64,000 nt of DNA from Streptomyces coeruleorubidus (lineage in GTDB: Bacteria; Actinomycetota; Actinomycetes; Streptomycetales; Streptomycetaceae): positions 7,229,001-7,293,000 of the forward strand of contig NZ_CP023694.1 of the NCBI RefSeq assembly GCF_008705135.1. Reading direction: 5' to 3'. This document shows positions 1 to 8,238 of the stretch, piece by piece (the first letter of the stretch is position 1; every line of letters starts with the position of its first letter). A program made the translations under genes and the position numbers. The notes under the pieces are model-generated. The model was not told the DNA's origin. It saw nothing but the letters and a program-made list of their open reading frames with translations, and made no database searches.

Positions 1-553
1 AACAGCCTCCGGGGAAACGGAAGTACGGCATCGGATCCGTCACGCCGGCCTTCCGGAAGGCGGCGTACGCCCGCTCCACGTCCGACCGCATCCGCCCCTC
101 GGGCACGGTCGGCAGGCCGTAGCAGTCCCGTGTGTAGGCGTAGTGGCTGTAGGAGTGGTTGGCGACCTCGAAGAGCGGGTCCCGGCCGATGGAACGGGCC
201 TGGTCCGGGTACTGCTCGGCCCACCGCCCGGTCATGAACACGGTGGCGGGCACCTTCAGCGCGCGCAGCGTGGAGATCAGGCGCGGATGGTCGAACCGCT
301 CACCCGCCGCCGCCCGTGCCCCCTGCCCGGCGGTCATGTCGGCGTCGAAGGTGAGCGCGACGGTCCTGCCGCGGGTGCGGGGACCGTGTTCGAAGACGGG
401 GGTCAGGCCGGCGGGGCCGGGCACGAGGGTCGGAGGGCGCGAGGGTGGTGCGGACGCCGGCGGGGCCGCCCGCGGGGGCCGGCCGGTCCCGCAGGCGGCG
501 AGGACCGCGCTCAGGGCGCACACGGCGGCGACACGGCGGAGGAGAATGATCAC
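1..553 (-). CDS. Polysaccharide deacetylase lipoprotein (NodB family), 3' end cut off by the window
   Basis: This is probably a secreted carbohydrate esterase 4 enzyme that removes N-acetyl groups from chitin-like or peptidoglycan sugars. The visible 184 residues start at a GTG (551-553) and open with a lipoprotein signal ending VLAAC, so Cys21 should be lipidated. The NodB motif 1 VALTFDADM, motif 2 HSYSH and motif 3 RFPGG follow in order, and metal-binding Asp and the two His are present. The C-terminal part lies outside the window. No clear ribosome binding site precedes the GTG and no other start lies in frame just upstream, so the start is moderately sure. The neighbour on the right is on the same strand but 62 bases away. 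Confidence 0.85.
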   Translation of the reverse strand, partial: MIILLRRVAAVCALSAVLAACGTGRPPRAAPPASAPPSRPPTLVPGPAGLTPVFEHGPRTRGRTVALTFDADMTAGQGARAAAGERFDHPRLISTLRALKVPATVFMTGRWAEQYPDQARSIGRDPLFEVANHSYSHYAYTRDCYGLPTVPEGRMRSDVERAYAAFRKAGVTDPMPYFRFPGGC

Positions 554-615
554 CGTATGAAGATATGAACGGGATCGTCCTCTTATGCGCGTCGGCTGCG
601 GGCGTCACCCGGCCG

Positions 616-2136
616 TCAGAGGTCCCGCTGCTCCAAGGGCTTGGTCGCCGGGCCCTGGATCACCTTGCCGTCCGTGTCGAAGCGGGAGCCGTGGCAGGGG
701 CACTCCCAGGCGCGTTCGGCGGAGTTGAAGGCGACCAGGCAGCCCAGGTGGGTGCAGCGGGCGGAGAAGGAGTGCAGGTTGCCGTCCTCGTCCCGGTAGA
801 CCGCGAGGCGGTGGTGGCCGTCGGCGCGGACCACGGCCCCCTCGCCGGGCGGCAGGGACTCCACCGGCGGCGAGGGCCGCAGCCGGTCGCCGAGGAAGTG
901 GCCGGCGACCTTGGCCTGGGTCTTGAGGAACGACGGCGCCTCCCGCACGGCGGGCTTCAGCCGGCGCGGGTCGTACAGCCCGCTCCACTCGCGCTCCTCG
1001 CCCGTGATCTGCGCGGCGAGGAGGCTGCCCGCCATGATGCCGCCGGTCATGCCCCAGCCGCCGAAGCCGGTGGCCACGTAGGCGTGCCGGGCGCCCGGGT
1101 GCAGCGGGCCGACCATCGGCACGGTGTCGGTCGGAGTGTTGTCCTGCGTGGCCCACCGGTTGGTGACATGCAAGTCCGGGAAGTGCTCGACGGCCCAGGC
1201 GGTGAGGCGCTCGAAAGCGGCCCGCGGGTCGCCCGTGCCCGGCGTGAAGTGCTCACCGGTGACGATGAGCAGCCGCCGGCCCTCGTCGTACGGTGCCGTG
1301 CGCACCGAGCGGGTGTTCTCGTCGGGCGTGATGAACATGCCGTCCGGGTCCTGGTCCGCGGGGATCGTCCCGGCGACGACCAGTTCGCGCTTCGGCGTGA
1401 GCCGGGTGAACAGCAGGGCCCGGTCGAAGATCGGGTAGTGCGTCGCGACGACGACGTCCCGGGCCCGCACCGTCGCCCCGGCCCTGGTCGACAGCCGGCA
1501 CGGCTCGCCCTCGTCCAGGCCGAGGACCGTGGTGTCCTCGAAGATCCGCCCACCGTGCTCGACGAGGTCGGCGGCGAGGGCCAGCAGGTACTTGCGGGGG
1601 TGGAACTGGGCCTGGCCGGTGACCTTGACCGCGCCCGCCACGGGGAAGGGCAGCCCGGTCTCCTCCACGAACTCGGCGGGCAGCCCGGCCTCGGCGGCCG
1701 CCCGCGCCTCGGCCCGCAGCTCGTCGACCCGGCCGGGGTCGCACGCGTAGGTGTAGGCGCTCCTGGTCTCCCAGTCGCAGTCGATGCCCAGTTCCCCGGC
1801 GATCCCGGCCGCGCGCTCGATCGCCTCGGACTGGGAGCGGGCGTACAGCCGCGCGCCCTCGGGGCCGCGGGTGCGGCGCAGCTTGTCGTAGACGAGTGTG
1901 TGCAGGGCGGTGACCTTGGCAGTGGTGTGCCCGGTGACCCCGGCCGCGACCCGCCCGGCCTCCAGCACCGCCACGCTCCGCCCGGCCCGCGTCAGTTCCC
2001 ACGCCGTGCTCAGTCCGGCGATCCCGCCGCCGATCACCGCCACGTCGACGTCCAGGTCCTCCGTCAGGGCCGGATGGCGGCCGTCCGGTGCGGTCTCCAT
2101 CCAGTACGAGCTGCTGACCTGCTGCTTCTCGCTCAT
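616..2136 (-). CDS. FAD-dependent oxidoreductase with C-terminal Rieske domain
   Basis: A 506-residue fusion of a DAO-type flavoprotein and a Rieske iron-sulphur domain. Residues 29-60 carry the dinucleotide-binding motif VIGGGIAGLSTAWEL and the downstream acidic residue. The C-terminal 100 residues hold the Rieske pairs CTHLGC and CPCHGSRFD, which bind a 2Fe-2S cluster. The family is common in actinobacteria and bacilli; substrate is unknown, and oxidation of an amine or amino acid with electrons passed to the cluster is the usual guess. There is no signal peptide, so it should be cytoplasmic. It diverges from the ArsR/SRPBCC pair across 86 bases, so the ArsR operator there could affect it too. 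Confidence 0.88.
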   Translation of the reverse strand: MSEKQQVSSSYWMETAPDGRHPALTEDLDVDVAVIGGGIAGLSTAWELTRAGRSVAVLEAGRVAAGVTGHTTAKVTALHTLVYDKLRRTRGPEGARLYARSQSEAIERAAGIAGELGIDCDWETRSAYTYACDPGRVDELRAEARAAAEAGLPAEFVEETGLPFPVAGAVKVTGQAQFHPRKYLLALAADLVEHGGRIFEDTTVLGLDEGEPCRLSTRAGATVRARDVVVATHYPIFDRALLFTRLTPKRELVVAGTIPADQDPDGMFITPDENTRSVRTAPYDEGRRLLIVTGEHFTPGTGDPRAAFERLTAWAVEHFPDLHVTNRWATQDNTPTDTVPMVGPLHPGARHAYVATGFGGWGMTGGIMAGSLLAAQITGEEREWSGLYDPRRLKPAVREAPSFLKTQAKVAGHFLGDRLRPSPPVESLPPGEGAVVRADGHHRLAVYRDEDGNLHSFSARCTHLGCLVAFNSAERAWECPCHGSRFDTDGKVIQGPATKPLEQRDL

Positions 2137-2185
2137 GAGCCACCGAGTACCCCCGACTGCCCGGCTTCAGCATCCGGCGTGCCGC

Positions 2186-2214
2186 TTTACAGAAGCAGTC
2201 GGCAGGACTAACGT
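2186..2214 (+). promoter_or_regulatory. Candidate sigma-70-type promoter giving a leaderless arsR transcript
   Basis: TTTACA (2186-2191) and TAACGT (2209-2214) are spaced by 17 bases. The -10 hexamer ends 8 bases before the ATG at 2223, so transcription should begin at or next to the start codon. No Shine-Dalgarno sequence precedes that ATG, which fits a leaderless mRNA. Inferred by eye from consensus only. Confidence 0.5.
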
Positions 2215-2231
2215 ACAACCAAATGGTTGTA
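2214..2231. promoter_or_regulatory. ArsR-type operator overlapping the start codon
   Basis: TACAACCA-AA-TGGTTGTA is a perfect palindrome with 8-base arms and a 2-base centre. It covers the proposed transcription start and the ATG at 2223. Dyad-symmetric CAACC/GGTTG sites are typical of ArsR regulators paired with SRPBCC proteins, so autorepression is likely. Confidence 0.7.
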
Positions 2232-2621
2232 GATGAGTTGAGCGACGAGACGGTGGACCGGCTGTTCCACGCCCTGGCCGACACCACGCGCCGGGACATA
2301 CTGCGCCGTTGCGTGCGCGGGAAGCTGTCGGTCTCGCGGCTGGCCGAGGCCTATCCGATGAGCTTCGCGGCGGTGCAGAAGCACGTCGCGGTGCTGGAAC
2401 GGGCCGGTCTCGTCAGCAAGCAGCGCAGCGGACGGGAGCAGCTCGTGCGCACCGACCCCGACGCGGTGGGCCGCGCCCGCCAGGCCCTCGACGAGCTCGA
2501 GTCGGCATGGCGCGGACGCGTGGACCGGATGGCCCGGCTGCTCGCGGAGGACCCCACTGCCGAAGAGCCGGAAGCCCCCGGTACCGAAGAGAACGACACC
2601 CCGGAAGGACCCCGGAGATGA
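2223..2621 (+). CDS. ArsR-family winged-helix transcriptional regulator
   Basis: A 132-residue regulator with a winged helix over residues 5-95. The recognition helix region reads MSFAAVQKHVAVLERAGLV, characteristic of the ArsR subgroup that travels with AHSA1/SRPBCC proteins. It lacks the metal-binding cysteine box of SmtB/ArsR sensors, so it probably does not sense metal. The C-terminal 30 residues are Glu/Pro rich and likely disordered. Its stop overlaps the next ATG (ATGA), so the two genes are translationally coupled. It probably represses itself through the palindrome over its own start codon. Confidence 0.9.
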   Translation: MVVDELSDETVDRLFHALADTTRRDILRRCVRGKLSVSRLAEAYPMSFAAVQKHVAVLERAGLVSKQRSGREQLVRTDPDAVGRARQALDELESAWRGRVDRMARLLAEDPTAEEPEAPGTEENDTPEGPRR

Positions 2622-3103
2622 GCGTCACCAGTGTCGACAAGGACCTCGACAACCTCACCCTCACCCTGATCGCCGACTTCGCCGCCCCGGTGGAGCGGGT
2701 GTGGCGGCTGTGGGCCGACCCCCGGCAGCTGGAGCGCTGGTGGGGCCCGCCGACCTACCCGGCGACCGTGGAGCGGCACGACCTGACCCCCGGCGGAGAG
2801 GTCACGTACTTCATGACCGGCCCGGAGGGCGACCGGCACCGCGGCTGGTGGCGGATCACCTCGGTCGCCGAGCCGACCTCCCTGCAGTTCACCGACGGCT
2901 TCGCTGACGACGACGGAAAGCCCAAGGACGACATGCCGACCATGTCCGTGGCGGTGCGGCTGAGCGAACACAGCGGCGGCACCCGCATGGAGATGCGCTC
3001 CCTGTTCGACTCCCGTGAGCAGATGGAGCAGCTGATCACCATGGGCATGGAGGAGGGCCTGAAGGAGGCCGTCGGCCAGATCGACGCCCTGCTGGCCGCC
3101 TGA
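2618..3103 (+). CDS. SRPBCC (AHSA1-like) domain protein
   Basis: A 161-residue START/Bet v1-like fold protein. Typical AHSA1 signatures are FAAPVERVWRLWADP near residues 20-34, the WW pair after LERW, and the LTPGGEVTYFM strand. Members bind hydrophobic ligands or act in toxicant or stress responses, but no reaction can be assigned. It overlaps arsR by four bases and so is made from the same mRNA. The usual pairing of ArsR and SRPBCC suggests the regulator and this protein answer the same ligand. It converges with the polyphosphate kinase gene across 41 bases. Confidence 0.88.
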   Translation: MSVTSVDKDLDNLTLTLIADFAAPVERVWRLWADPRQLERWWGPPTYPATVERHDLTPGGEVTYFMTGPEGDRHRGWWRITSVAEPTSLQFTDGFADDDGKPKDDMPTMSVAVRLSEHSGGTRMEMRSLFDSREQMEQLITMGMEEGLKEAVGQIDALLAA

Positions 3104-3144
3104 CCGCCCGGATCAGGACCGACCGTTCAGGCCCGGCCGCCCGG

Positions 3145-4092
3145 TCAGGACTCCCGCAGCAGCCGCTTCCGGCATGCCGCCACGTCGAAGTCCGCCTCCG
3201 GATACCGCGGATCCAGCTCCCGCAGATGCTCCAGGAGCAGCGCGCTGACCGCCCAGTTGCGGTACCACTTGTGGTCGGCCGGGACCAGGTACCAGGGCGC
3301 GTACGAGGTGCCGCAGCGCTCCAGGGCCACCTCGTAGGCCTCCTGGTACGCGGGCCACAGGGCGCGGTCGTCGATGTCGGACGGGGCGAACTTCCAGCGC
3401 TTCTCCGGCCTGTCGAGGCGTCTGAGCAGGCGGCGGCGCTGCTCGTCGTTGGAGATGTGCAGGAAGCACTTGACCAGGGTCACGCCGTCGTCGGCGAGGG
3501 ACCGCTCGAAATCGTTGATCCGCTCGTAGCGGCTTTCGATCACGGCGCGTGGCGCGAGGTCCCGGACGCGGGCGACCAGGACGTCCTCGTAGTGCGAGCG
3601 GTCGAAGATGCCCAGTTCACCGGGGAGCGGGAGCGCCTTCTCCACGCGCCACAGGAACGGGTGCGCGCGCTCCTCGGCCGTCGGTGCCTTGAACGCCGTG
3701 ATCCGGCAGCCGGCCGGGTTCAGCTGACCGATGACGTGCTTGACCGTGCCGCCCTTGCCGCTGGTGTCCATGCCCTGGAGGACCAGCAGGACGCGGCGCC
3801 GGTCGCCCGCGGTGCTCGCCGCCCACAGCCGTTCCTGGAGGCCGGCGAGCTGCTCGCCGATCCGGGCCGTCGCGGCCTTGCCCGCCGCCTTGCCGTCCGG
3901 GCCGCCGGGAGTGGCGGCGGTGTCGTGCCGGGACAGGTCGACCGGCTCGCCGCCGGGGAGGCGCAGCCGCTCCCGCAGCGAGGTCCCGCGCCCGGCCTTC
4001 TTGTCCTTCACCGCGGAACCCCTCACCGCCGAGTCCTCCGCCGCCGTGTCCTTCTCCGGTCCGTCCCTCTCCGGTTCGTCCTTCTTCGCCAC
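3145..4092 (-). CDS. ppk2: Polyphosphate kinase 2 family protein (polyP:nucleotide phosphotransferase)
   Basis: A 315-residue class PPK2 enzyme that transfers phosphate between polyphosphate and nucleotides in the cytoplasm. Residues 107-115 hold the Walker A loop GMDTSGKGG, and IFDRSHYEDVLVARV carries the Walker B-like lid-region motif. WKFAPSDIDDRALWPAYQEAY and the WYRNWAV motif near the C terminus are typical of the short class that makes NDP or NTP. The first 35 residues are a charged Lys/Asp/Glu-rich extension beyond the usual family start and may be disordered. The direction of the reaction and the nucleotide preference cannot be read from the sequence. A PhoX-like phosphatase lies immediately upstream on the same strand. 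Confidence 0.92.
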   Translation of the reverse strand: MAKKDEPERDGPEKDTAAEDSAVRGSAVKDKKAGRGTSLRERLRLPGGEPVDLSRHDTAATPGGPDGKAAGKAATARIGEQLAGLQERLWAASTAGDRRRVLLVLQGMDTSGKGGTVKHVIGQLNPAGCRITAFKAPTAEERAHPFLWRVEKALPLPGELGIFDRSHYEDVLVARVRDLAPRAVIESRYERINDFERSLADDGVTLVKCFLHISNDEQRRRLLRRLDRPEKRWKFAPSDIDDRALWPAYQEAYEVALERCGTSYAPWYLVPADHKWYRNWAVSALLLEHLRELDPRYPEADFDVAACRKRLLRES

Positions 4093-4176
4093 CGGGCTCC
4101 TTCCGTTCCCCGAGCCTCGATCGTCCGCCGGGGCGCCGGGTTCCGCACCCGGCGCCCGGCGGGAACAGCGCCGCGC

Positions 4177-5559
4177 TTACCGGCGCCAGGGGCCCGTCAC
4201 CGCGAACGTGGTGCCGGGCCGGTAGCAGTTGACGTACATCGTCTCGCCGTCGGGCGAGAAGGTCACCCCGGCGAACTCACCCCACTCGGGCTCCTCCAGG
4301 GTGCCGATGTTCTGCCGGTTGCGGGCCATCGCGTACACCTCGCCGCGCCGGGTCACGCCGTAGACGTGCTGGGCGCCTTCACCGTCCTCGCAGACCATCA
4401 GGCCGCCGCTGGGCGCCAGGCAGATGTTGTCCGGCGACTCTCCCGGCTTCTGGATGTCGGTGTCCGGGCCGAAGACGATCACCAGGGTCAGCCGGCGCCG
4501 GTCCGGGTCGTAGCGCCACACCTGCCCGAAGTGGTCGGCCGCCGAGCCCTCCGCGCTGCGGGCGAACGACGACACGAAGTACACCGACCGGCCGCCCCAG
4601 TAGCAGCCCTCCAGCTTCTGCGCGTGCGTGATGCCCTTGGGGCCGAAGTCCTGGAGCCGGATCGGCGTCTGCGCGGCCTGCGGGTCCGGTACGTCCACCC
4701 ACTCGACGCGGTCGAACTCGGCGCCGATGTCCTGGATCGAGGACAGGTCCGGCACGCCGGGCACGCGCATGGCCTGGAGCCGGCCGCCCGCGCGCAGCGA
4801 ACCCCGCCCGCCCAGCGGCCTGTCCGGCAGGAAACGGTAGAAGAGGCCGAAGGGCTTCTGGAAGGCGTCCTCGGTCTCGTACACCACACCCAGCCGGGGA
4901 TCGACGGCGATCGCCTCGTGCTGGAAGCGGCCCATCGCGGTCAGCGGTACGGCTCCCGTGCGGCGCGGGTCGACCGGGTCGACCTCGAAGATGAAGCCGT
5001 GGTCCTTGGCGTACCCGGCGGTGCCCGCCTTGTCCTCGGTCTCCTCGCAGGTCAGCCAGGTGCCCCACGGGGTGGGACCGCCCGCGCAGTTCACGGCCGT
5101 GCCGGCGATCGCCACGCGTTCCGACAGGACCCTGTTGCGGGAGTCCAGCGTCAGGGCCGTGCAGCCGCCCTTGCCGGCCGGGTCGTAGGTGAGGCCGTCG
5201 ATCGCCGGGACCGGGACCTTGCCGTCGGCCCGGTTCTCGTGGTTGCGGACGAGATGGACCCGGCCGCCTCTGCCCCCGAAGGCCGACATGCCGTCGTGGT
5301 TGGAGGGGACCTCGCCCTCGCCGGAGCGGAGCGGGTCTCCCTCGCGGGAGAGGACCCGGTAGCTGAAACCTTCCGGCAGGTCGAGCAGGCCCTTCGGGTC
5401 GGGGACGAGCGGGCCGTAGCCGTCGTGGCCGAGGGTCCGGGCGGCGGCGGTGCCGGCGAAGAGTTCGGACAGGGCACCGGAGAACGCGATCCCGACGCCC
5501 AGGGCGCCCGTCCCGGCGAGCATCTGACGGCGTGTGGCGAATCGACCGGTTTTGGTCAT
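4177..5559 (-). CDS. Short PhoX-like (DUF839) secreted phosphatase
   Basis: A 460-residue exported protein. The N terminus has an RR motif (ATRRQML) followed by a hydrophobic stretch and an AAART end, suggesting Tat export. The PhoX hallmarks NCAGGPTPWGTWLTCEE, RNHEN near residue 85 and DNICLAPSGGLMVCED are present. PhoX enzymes are Ca/Fe-dependent phosphomonoesterases; this protein is shorter than classical PhoX (600 residues or more), so exact substrate is open. A good ribosome site (AGGAAGG) precedes the ATG. It ends in TAA, which is rare here. Placement beside PPK2 suggests a phosphate-related role, but I could not find a convincing PhoP box upstream. Confidence 0.82.
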   Translation of the reverse strand: MTKTGRFATRRQMLAGTGALGVGIAFSGALSELFAGTAAARTLGHDGYGPLVPDPKGLLDLPEGFSYRVLSREGDPLRSGEGEVPSNHDGMSAFGGRGGRVHLVRNHENRADGKVPVPAIDGLTYDPAGKGGCTALTLDSRNRVLSERVAIAGTAVNCAGGPTPWGTWLTCEETEDKAGTAGYAKDHGFIFEVDPVDPRRTGAVPLTAMGRFQHEAIAVDPRLGVVYETEDAFQKPFGLFYRFLPDRPLGGRGSLRAGGRLQAMRVPGVPDLSSIQDIGAEFDRVEWVDVPDPQAAQTPIRLQDFGPKGITHAQKLEGCYWGGRSVYFVSSFARSAEGSAADHFGQVWRYDPDRRRLTLVIVFGPDTDIQKPGESPDNICLAPSGGLMVCEDGEGAQHVYGVTRRGEVYAMARNRQNIGTLEEPEWGEFAGVTFSPDGETMYVNCYRPGTTFAVTGPWRR

Positions 5560-5649
5560 GGGGAAACCTTCCTGCTGGCGGACAGGAACTGTGATCCCGC
5601 TGTGTCTATCACCTGGTGCGGGTCGCGGGAACCACGCGCGTAGCGCGGG

Positions 5650-6564
5650 TCACTGCTCGACCGCGTGCCGCAGCTCGTCGATGGCCTGTTGTGTCGTGTC
5701 GACGGGGTGCTGTGTCGTGTCGACGGGGTGCTCTGCCGTGTCGACGGAGCGTTCCGCCGTGTCGACGGAGCGTTCCGCCGGAGCCGGAGCCTGCTGGCCC
5801 CCCTCCTGGTGGCCCCTCTCCAGGAACCGCAGGAGCTCCACCGGGATGGGCAGCACCAGCGTGGAGTTCTTCTCCGCCGCCACGGCCATCACGGTCTGGA
5901 GCAGGCGGAGCTGGAGGGCCGAGGGAGTGTCGGCCATCTGCTGGGCGGCCTGGGACAGCTTCTTGGAGGCCTGGTACTCCGCGTCGGCGTTGATCAGCCG
6001 GGCCCGCCGCTCGCGGTCGGCCTCGGCCTGGCGGGCCATGGAGCGCTTCATCGTGTCCGGCAGGGACACGTCCTTGATCTCCACGCGGTCGATGGTCACG
6101 CCCCACTCCACGGCCGGGCTGTCGATCATCAGCTCCAGGCCCTGGTTGAGCTTCTCCCGGTTGGACAGGAGGTCGTCCAGTTCGCTCTTGCCGATGATCG
6201 AGCGCAGGGAGGTCTGTGCCATCTGGGAGACGGCGAAGCGGTAGTCCTCGACGTTGACGACCGCGGCCGCCGGGTCCACGACCTTGAAGTACACGACCGC
6301 GTCGACCCGCACGGTCACGTTGTCGCGGGTGATGCCCTCCTGGGCGGGCACCGGCATGGTCACGATCTGCAGGTTGACCTTACGCATCCGGTCCACCGCG
6401 GGGACGATGAGGTTGAACCCGGGCCGCCGCACCTCCCCGTGCAGCCGTCCGAGCCGGAACACGACCCCGCGCTCGTACTGCTTGACGACCCGCGCCGCCG
6501 TGGCCAGATACACCAGCCCCGCGGTCCCGGCCGCCACCGCCGCCCCGATCAGCTCTTCGACCAT
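5650..6564 (-). CDS. Slipin / SPFH (band 7) membrane protein with heptad-repeat tail
   Basis: A 304-residue stomatin-like protein. One N-terminal membrane segment (about residues 5-22) is followed by the band 7 domain, with typical stretches KQYERGVVFRLGR, GFNLIVPAVDRM and DAVVYFKV. Residues 185-230 form the charged coiled coil ERRARLINADAEYQASKKL. Slipins form oligomeric platforms on the inner face of the membrane and often control proteases or channels. The C-terminal 40 residues are unusual: seven-residue repeats of the type RSVDTAE and HPVDTTQ encoded by a 21-base tandem repeat. No NfeD partner is adjacent. Confidence 0.9.
   Translation of the reverse strand: MVEELIGAAVAAGTAGLVYLATAARVVKQYERGVVFRLGRLHGEVRRPGFNLIVPAVDRMRKVNLQIVTMPVPAQEGITRDNVTVRVDAVVYFKVVDPAAAVVNVEDYRFAVSQMAQTSLRSIIGKSELDDLLSNREKLNQGLELMIDSPAVEWGVTIDRVEIKDVSLPDTMKRSMARQAEADRERRARLINADAEYQASKKLSQAAQQMADTPSALQLRLLQTVMAVAAEKNSTLVLPIPVELLRFLERGHQEGGQQAPAPAERSVDTAERSVDTAEHPVDTTQHPVDTTQQAIDELRHAVEQ
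5687..5781. repeat. 21-base tandem repeat in the slipin C terminus
   Basis: The core CGTGTCGACGG recurs at 5695, 5716, 5737 and 5758, exactly 21 bases apart, with partial copies on both sides. Each unit keeps the reading frame and encodes seven residues with a V-D-T core. Copy number could vary between strains. Confidence 0.85.
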
Positions 6565-6675
6565 GCCGACCTCCCCGTCCAGAGGTCCGTTTCATCTGTC
6601 CCTGTAACGATATGCCTGGAATCGGGGTCCGGGCCATGCCTCGGGGGCCGGGGGACCGGGGGTCATACACGCGAA

Positions 6676-6711
6676 GGTCCGGGGCGCGCCTTCTCAGGCG
6701 CGCCCCGGACC
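6676..6711 (-). terminator. Strong hairpin downstream of the sulP operon
   Basis: GGTCCGGGGCGCGCC (6676-6690) and its exact complement (6697-6711) form a 15-base-pair stem with a six-base loop. It starts 29 bases beyond the sulP stop and lies between sulP and the slipin gene, so it should end the carbonic anhydrase-sulP transcript. There is no T run, as is usual in Streptomyces. Confidence 0.75.
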
Positions 6712-6739
6712 AGGGGGTGTCGGCGTTCCGGCTACGTCG

Positions 6740-8230
6740 CTACGCGACCGTGACCTTCTCGGCCTCCGGCGACAGCTCCGGCTCCGTGACCTTCACCGGC
6801 TCGGTGCCCGTCGCGCTGTGGCGTTCGGCCCAGCTCTCCAGGGCCGTGCGGCAGGCGTGGTCGAGGTGGTGCAGACCCGAGAGGTCCAGCTCGACCGGGC
6901 GGTCCTGGGGCAGGCTCTCCAGGCTGTCGAGGATCTTCGGCAGCCGCAGGAACGTCGCGTTGCCCGACAGGTACGCCTGGATCGGACCGGCGCCCTTGTC
7001 TATGACCTCGAGCTTCACGTGCGAGGCCTCCCAGGCGGTCTTGACGACCGACAGGGCCAGACCGATCAGGACGCCCTCGAACATGTTCACCGCGACGATC
7101 GACACGGCCGTGACCACGAGGATCAGCGCCTCGCCCTTGTGGGCCCGCCACAGCGCCACGACCTGGCGGAACGGGATCAGCTTCCAGCCCGCGTGCACCA
7201 GGATGCCGGCGAGGGCGGGAAGCGGGATCAGGGCCAGGGCCCACGGCATCGCGGCCGCGAACAGCAGCAGCCACACGCCGTGCAGCACACGCGACGCCTT
7301 GGTCTTCGCACCCGCGTTGACGTTGGCGGAGCTGCGGACGATCACCGCGGTCATGGGCAGCGCGCCGAGCAGACCGCACACGGTGTTGCCCGCGCCCTGG
7401 GCGATCATCTCCTTGTTGTACTGGGTGCGCGGACCGTCGTGCAGCCGGTCCACGGCCGCCGCGCTGAACAGGCTCTCCGCGGAGGCGATCAGCGCGAAAG
7501 CGATGATCGTGCCCCAGATGGCCGGGCCGGCGAGCTGGCTGAGGGCCTCGGTCCCGGGCGGCTGGATGACGCCGAGCAGGCCCTCCACCTCGACGGTGGC
7601 GACCGGGAGGCTGAAGGCGAGCGTGGCGACCGTGGCCAGGACCACCGCCGCGAGGGCGCCCGGCACGGACTGCACGGCCTTCGGCAGCTTCTTCCACAGC
7701 ACTATGACGGCGATGGTGCCCGCGCCGATCGCGAGCGAGATCAGGGCCTCGGTGCTGCCCAGGACGTCGGTGAACGCCCCCGGCAGCCCCGCGATCTTGC
7801 CTATGCCGGTCTCCGGGGCCTTCAGGCCCGCCGCCGCGTAGATCTGCCCGGCGATGATCACCAGGCCGATGCCGCAGAGCATGCCCTCGACGACGGAGAC
7901 GGAAATGGCCCTGAACCAGCGGCCGATGCCGAGGAAGCCCATGGCGAGCTGGAGCAGACCGGCCATCAGCACGATCACGCCGAGTGCGGCCACGCCGAAC
8001 TCGCTGACGGCTTCGAAGACCAGCACGGTCATGCCGGCGGCGGGCCCGGACACCTGGAGGCTGCTGCCGCGCATGAGGCCGGTGACGAGGCCGCCCACGA
8101 TGCCGGTGATCAGGCCGAGTTCGGCAGGGACGCCGGAGGCGACGGCCACGCCGATGCAGAGCGGCACGGCGACGAGGAAGACGACGATGGAGGCGAGGAA
8201 GTCCTGCCTCAAGTAAGGGAACTTGGTCAT
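6740..8230 (-). CDS. SulP-family anion (probably bicarbonate) transporter
   Basis: A 496-residue membrane protein of the SulP/SLC26 family with about 10-12 membrane helices. The N-terminal FPYLRQDFLASIVVFLVAVP and the SGPAAGMTVLVFE motif are typical. The C-terminal 90 residues are a STAS-like domain with the ELDLSGLHHLDHACRTALE stretch. Start chosen at the ATG at 8230; the open frame extends upstream but would overlap the carbonic anhydrase gene. Only eight bases separate it from that gene, so they form one operon. SulP proteins linked to carbonic anhydrases are often BicA-like sodium/bicarbonate carriers; sulphate transport remains possible. Confidence 0.88.
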   Translation of the reverse strand: MTKFPYLRQDFLASIVVFLVAVPLCIGVAVASGVPAELGLITGIVGGLVTGLMRGSSLQVSGPAAGMTVLVFEAVSEFGVAALGVIVLMAGLLQLAMGFLGIGRWFRAISVSVVEGMLCGIGLVIIAGQIYAAAGLKAPETGIGKIAGLPGAFTDVLGSTEALISLAIGAGTIAVIVLWKKLPKAVQSVPGALAAVVLATVATLAFSLPVATVEVEGLLGVIQPPGTEALSQLAGPAIWGTIIAFALIASAESLFSAAAVDRLHDGPRTQYNKEMIAQGAGNTVCGLLGALPMTAVIVRSSANVNAGAKTKASRVLHGVWLLLFAAAMPWALALIPLPALAGILVHAGWKLIPFRQVVALWRAHKGEALILVVTAVSIVAVNMFEGVLIGLALSVVKTAWEASHVKLEVIDKGAGPIQAYLSGNATFLRLPKILDSLESLPQDRPVELDLSGLHHLDHACRTALESWAERHSATGTEPVKVTEPELSPEAEKVTVA

Positions 8231-8238
8231 GGCGTCCC

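Noticed and set aside
3104..3150. Short direct repeat CCGCCCGG...CAGGAC between convergent genes
   Set aside because: Two copies of about 15 bases in GC-rich DNA can arise by chance, and no stable hairpin results.
3226..5643. 805-codon open frame on the plus strand
   Set aside because: It runs antisense through two well-supported genes (PPK2 and PhoX-like) and has shadow-frame composition.
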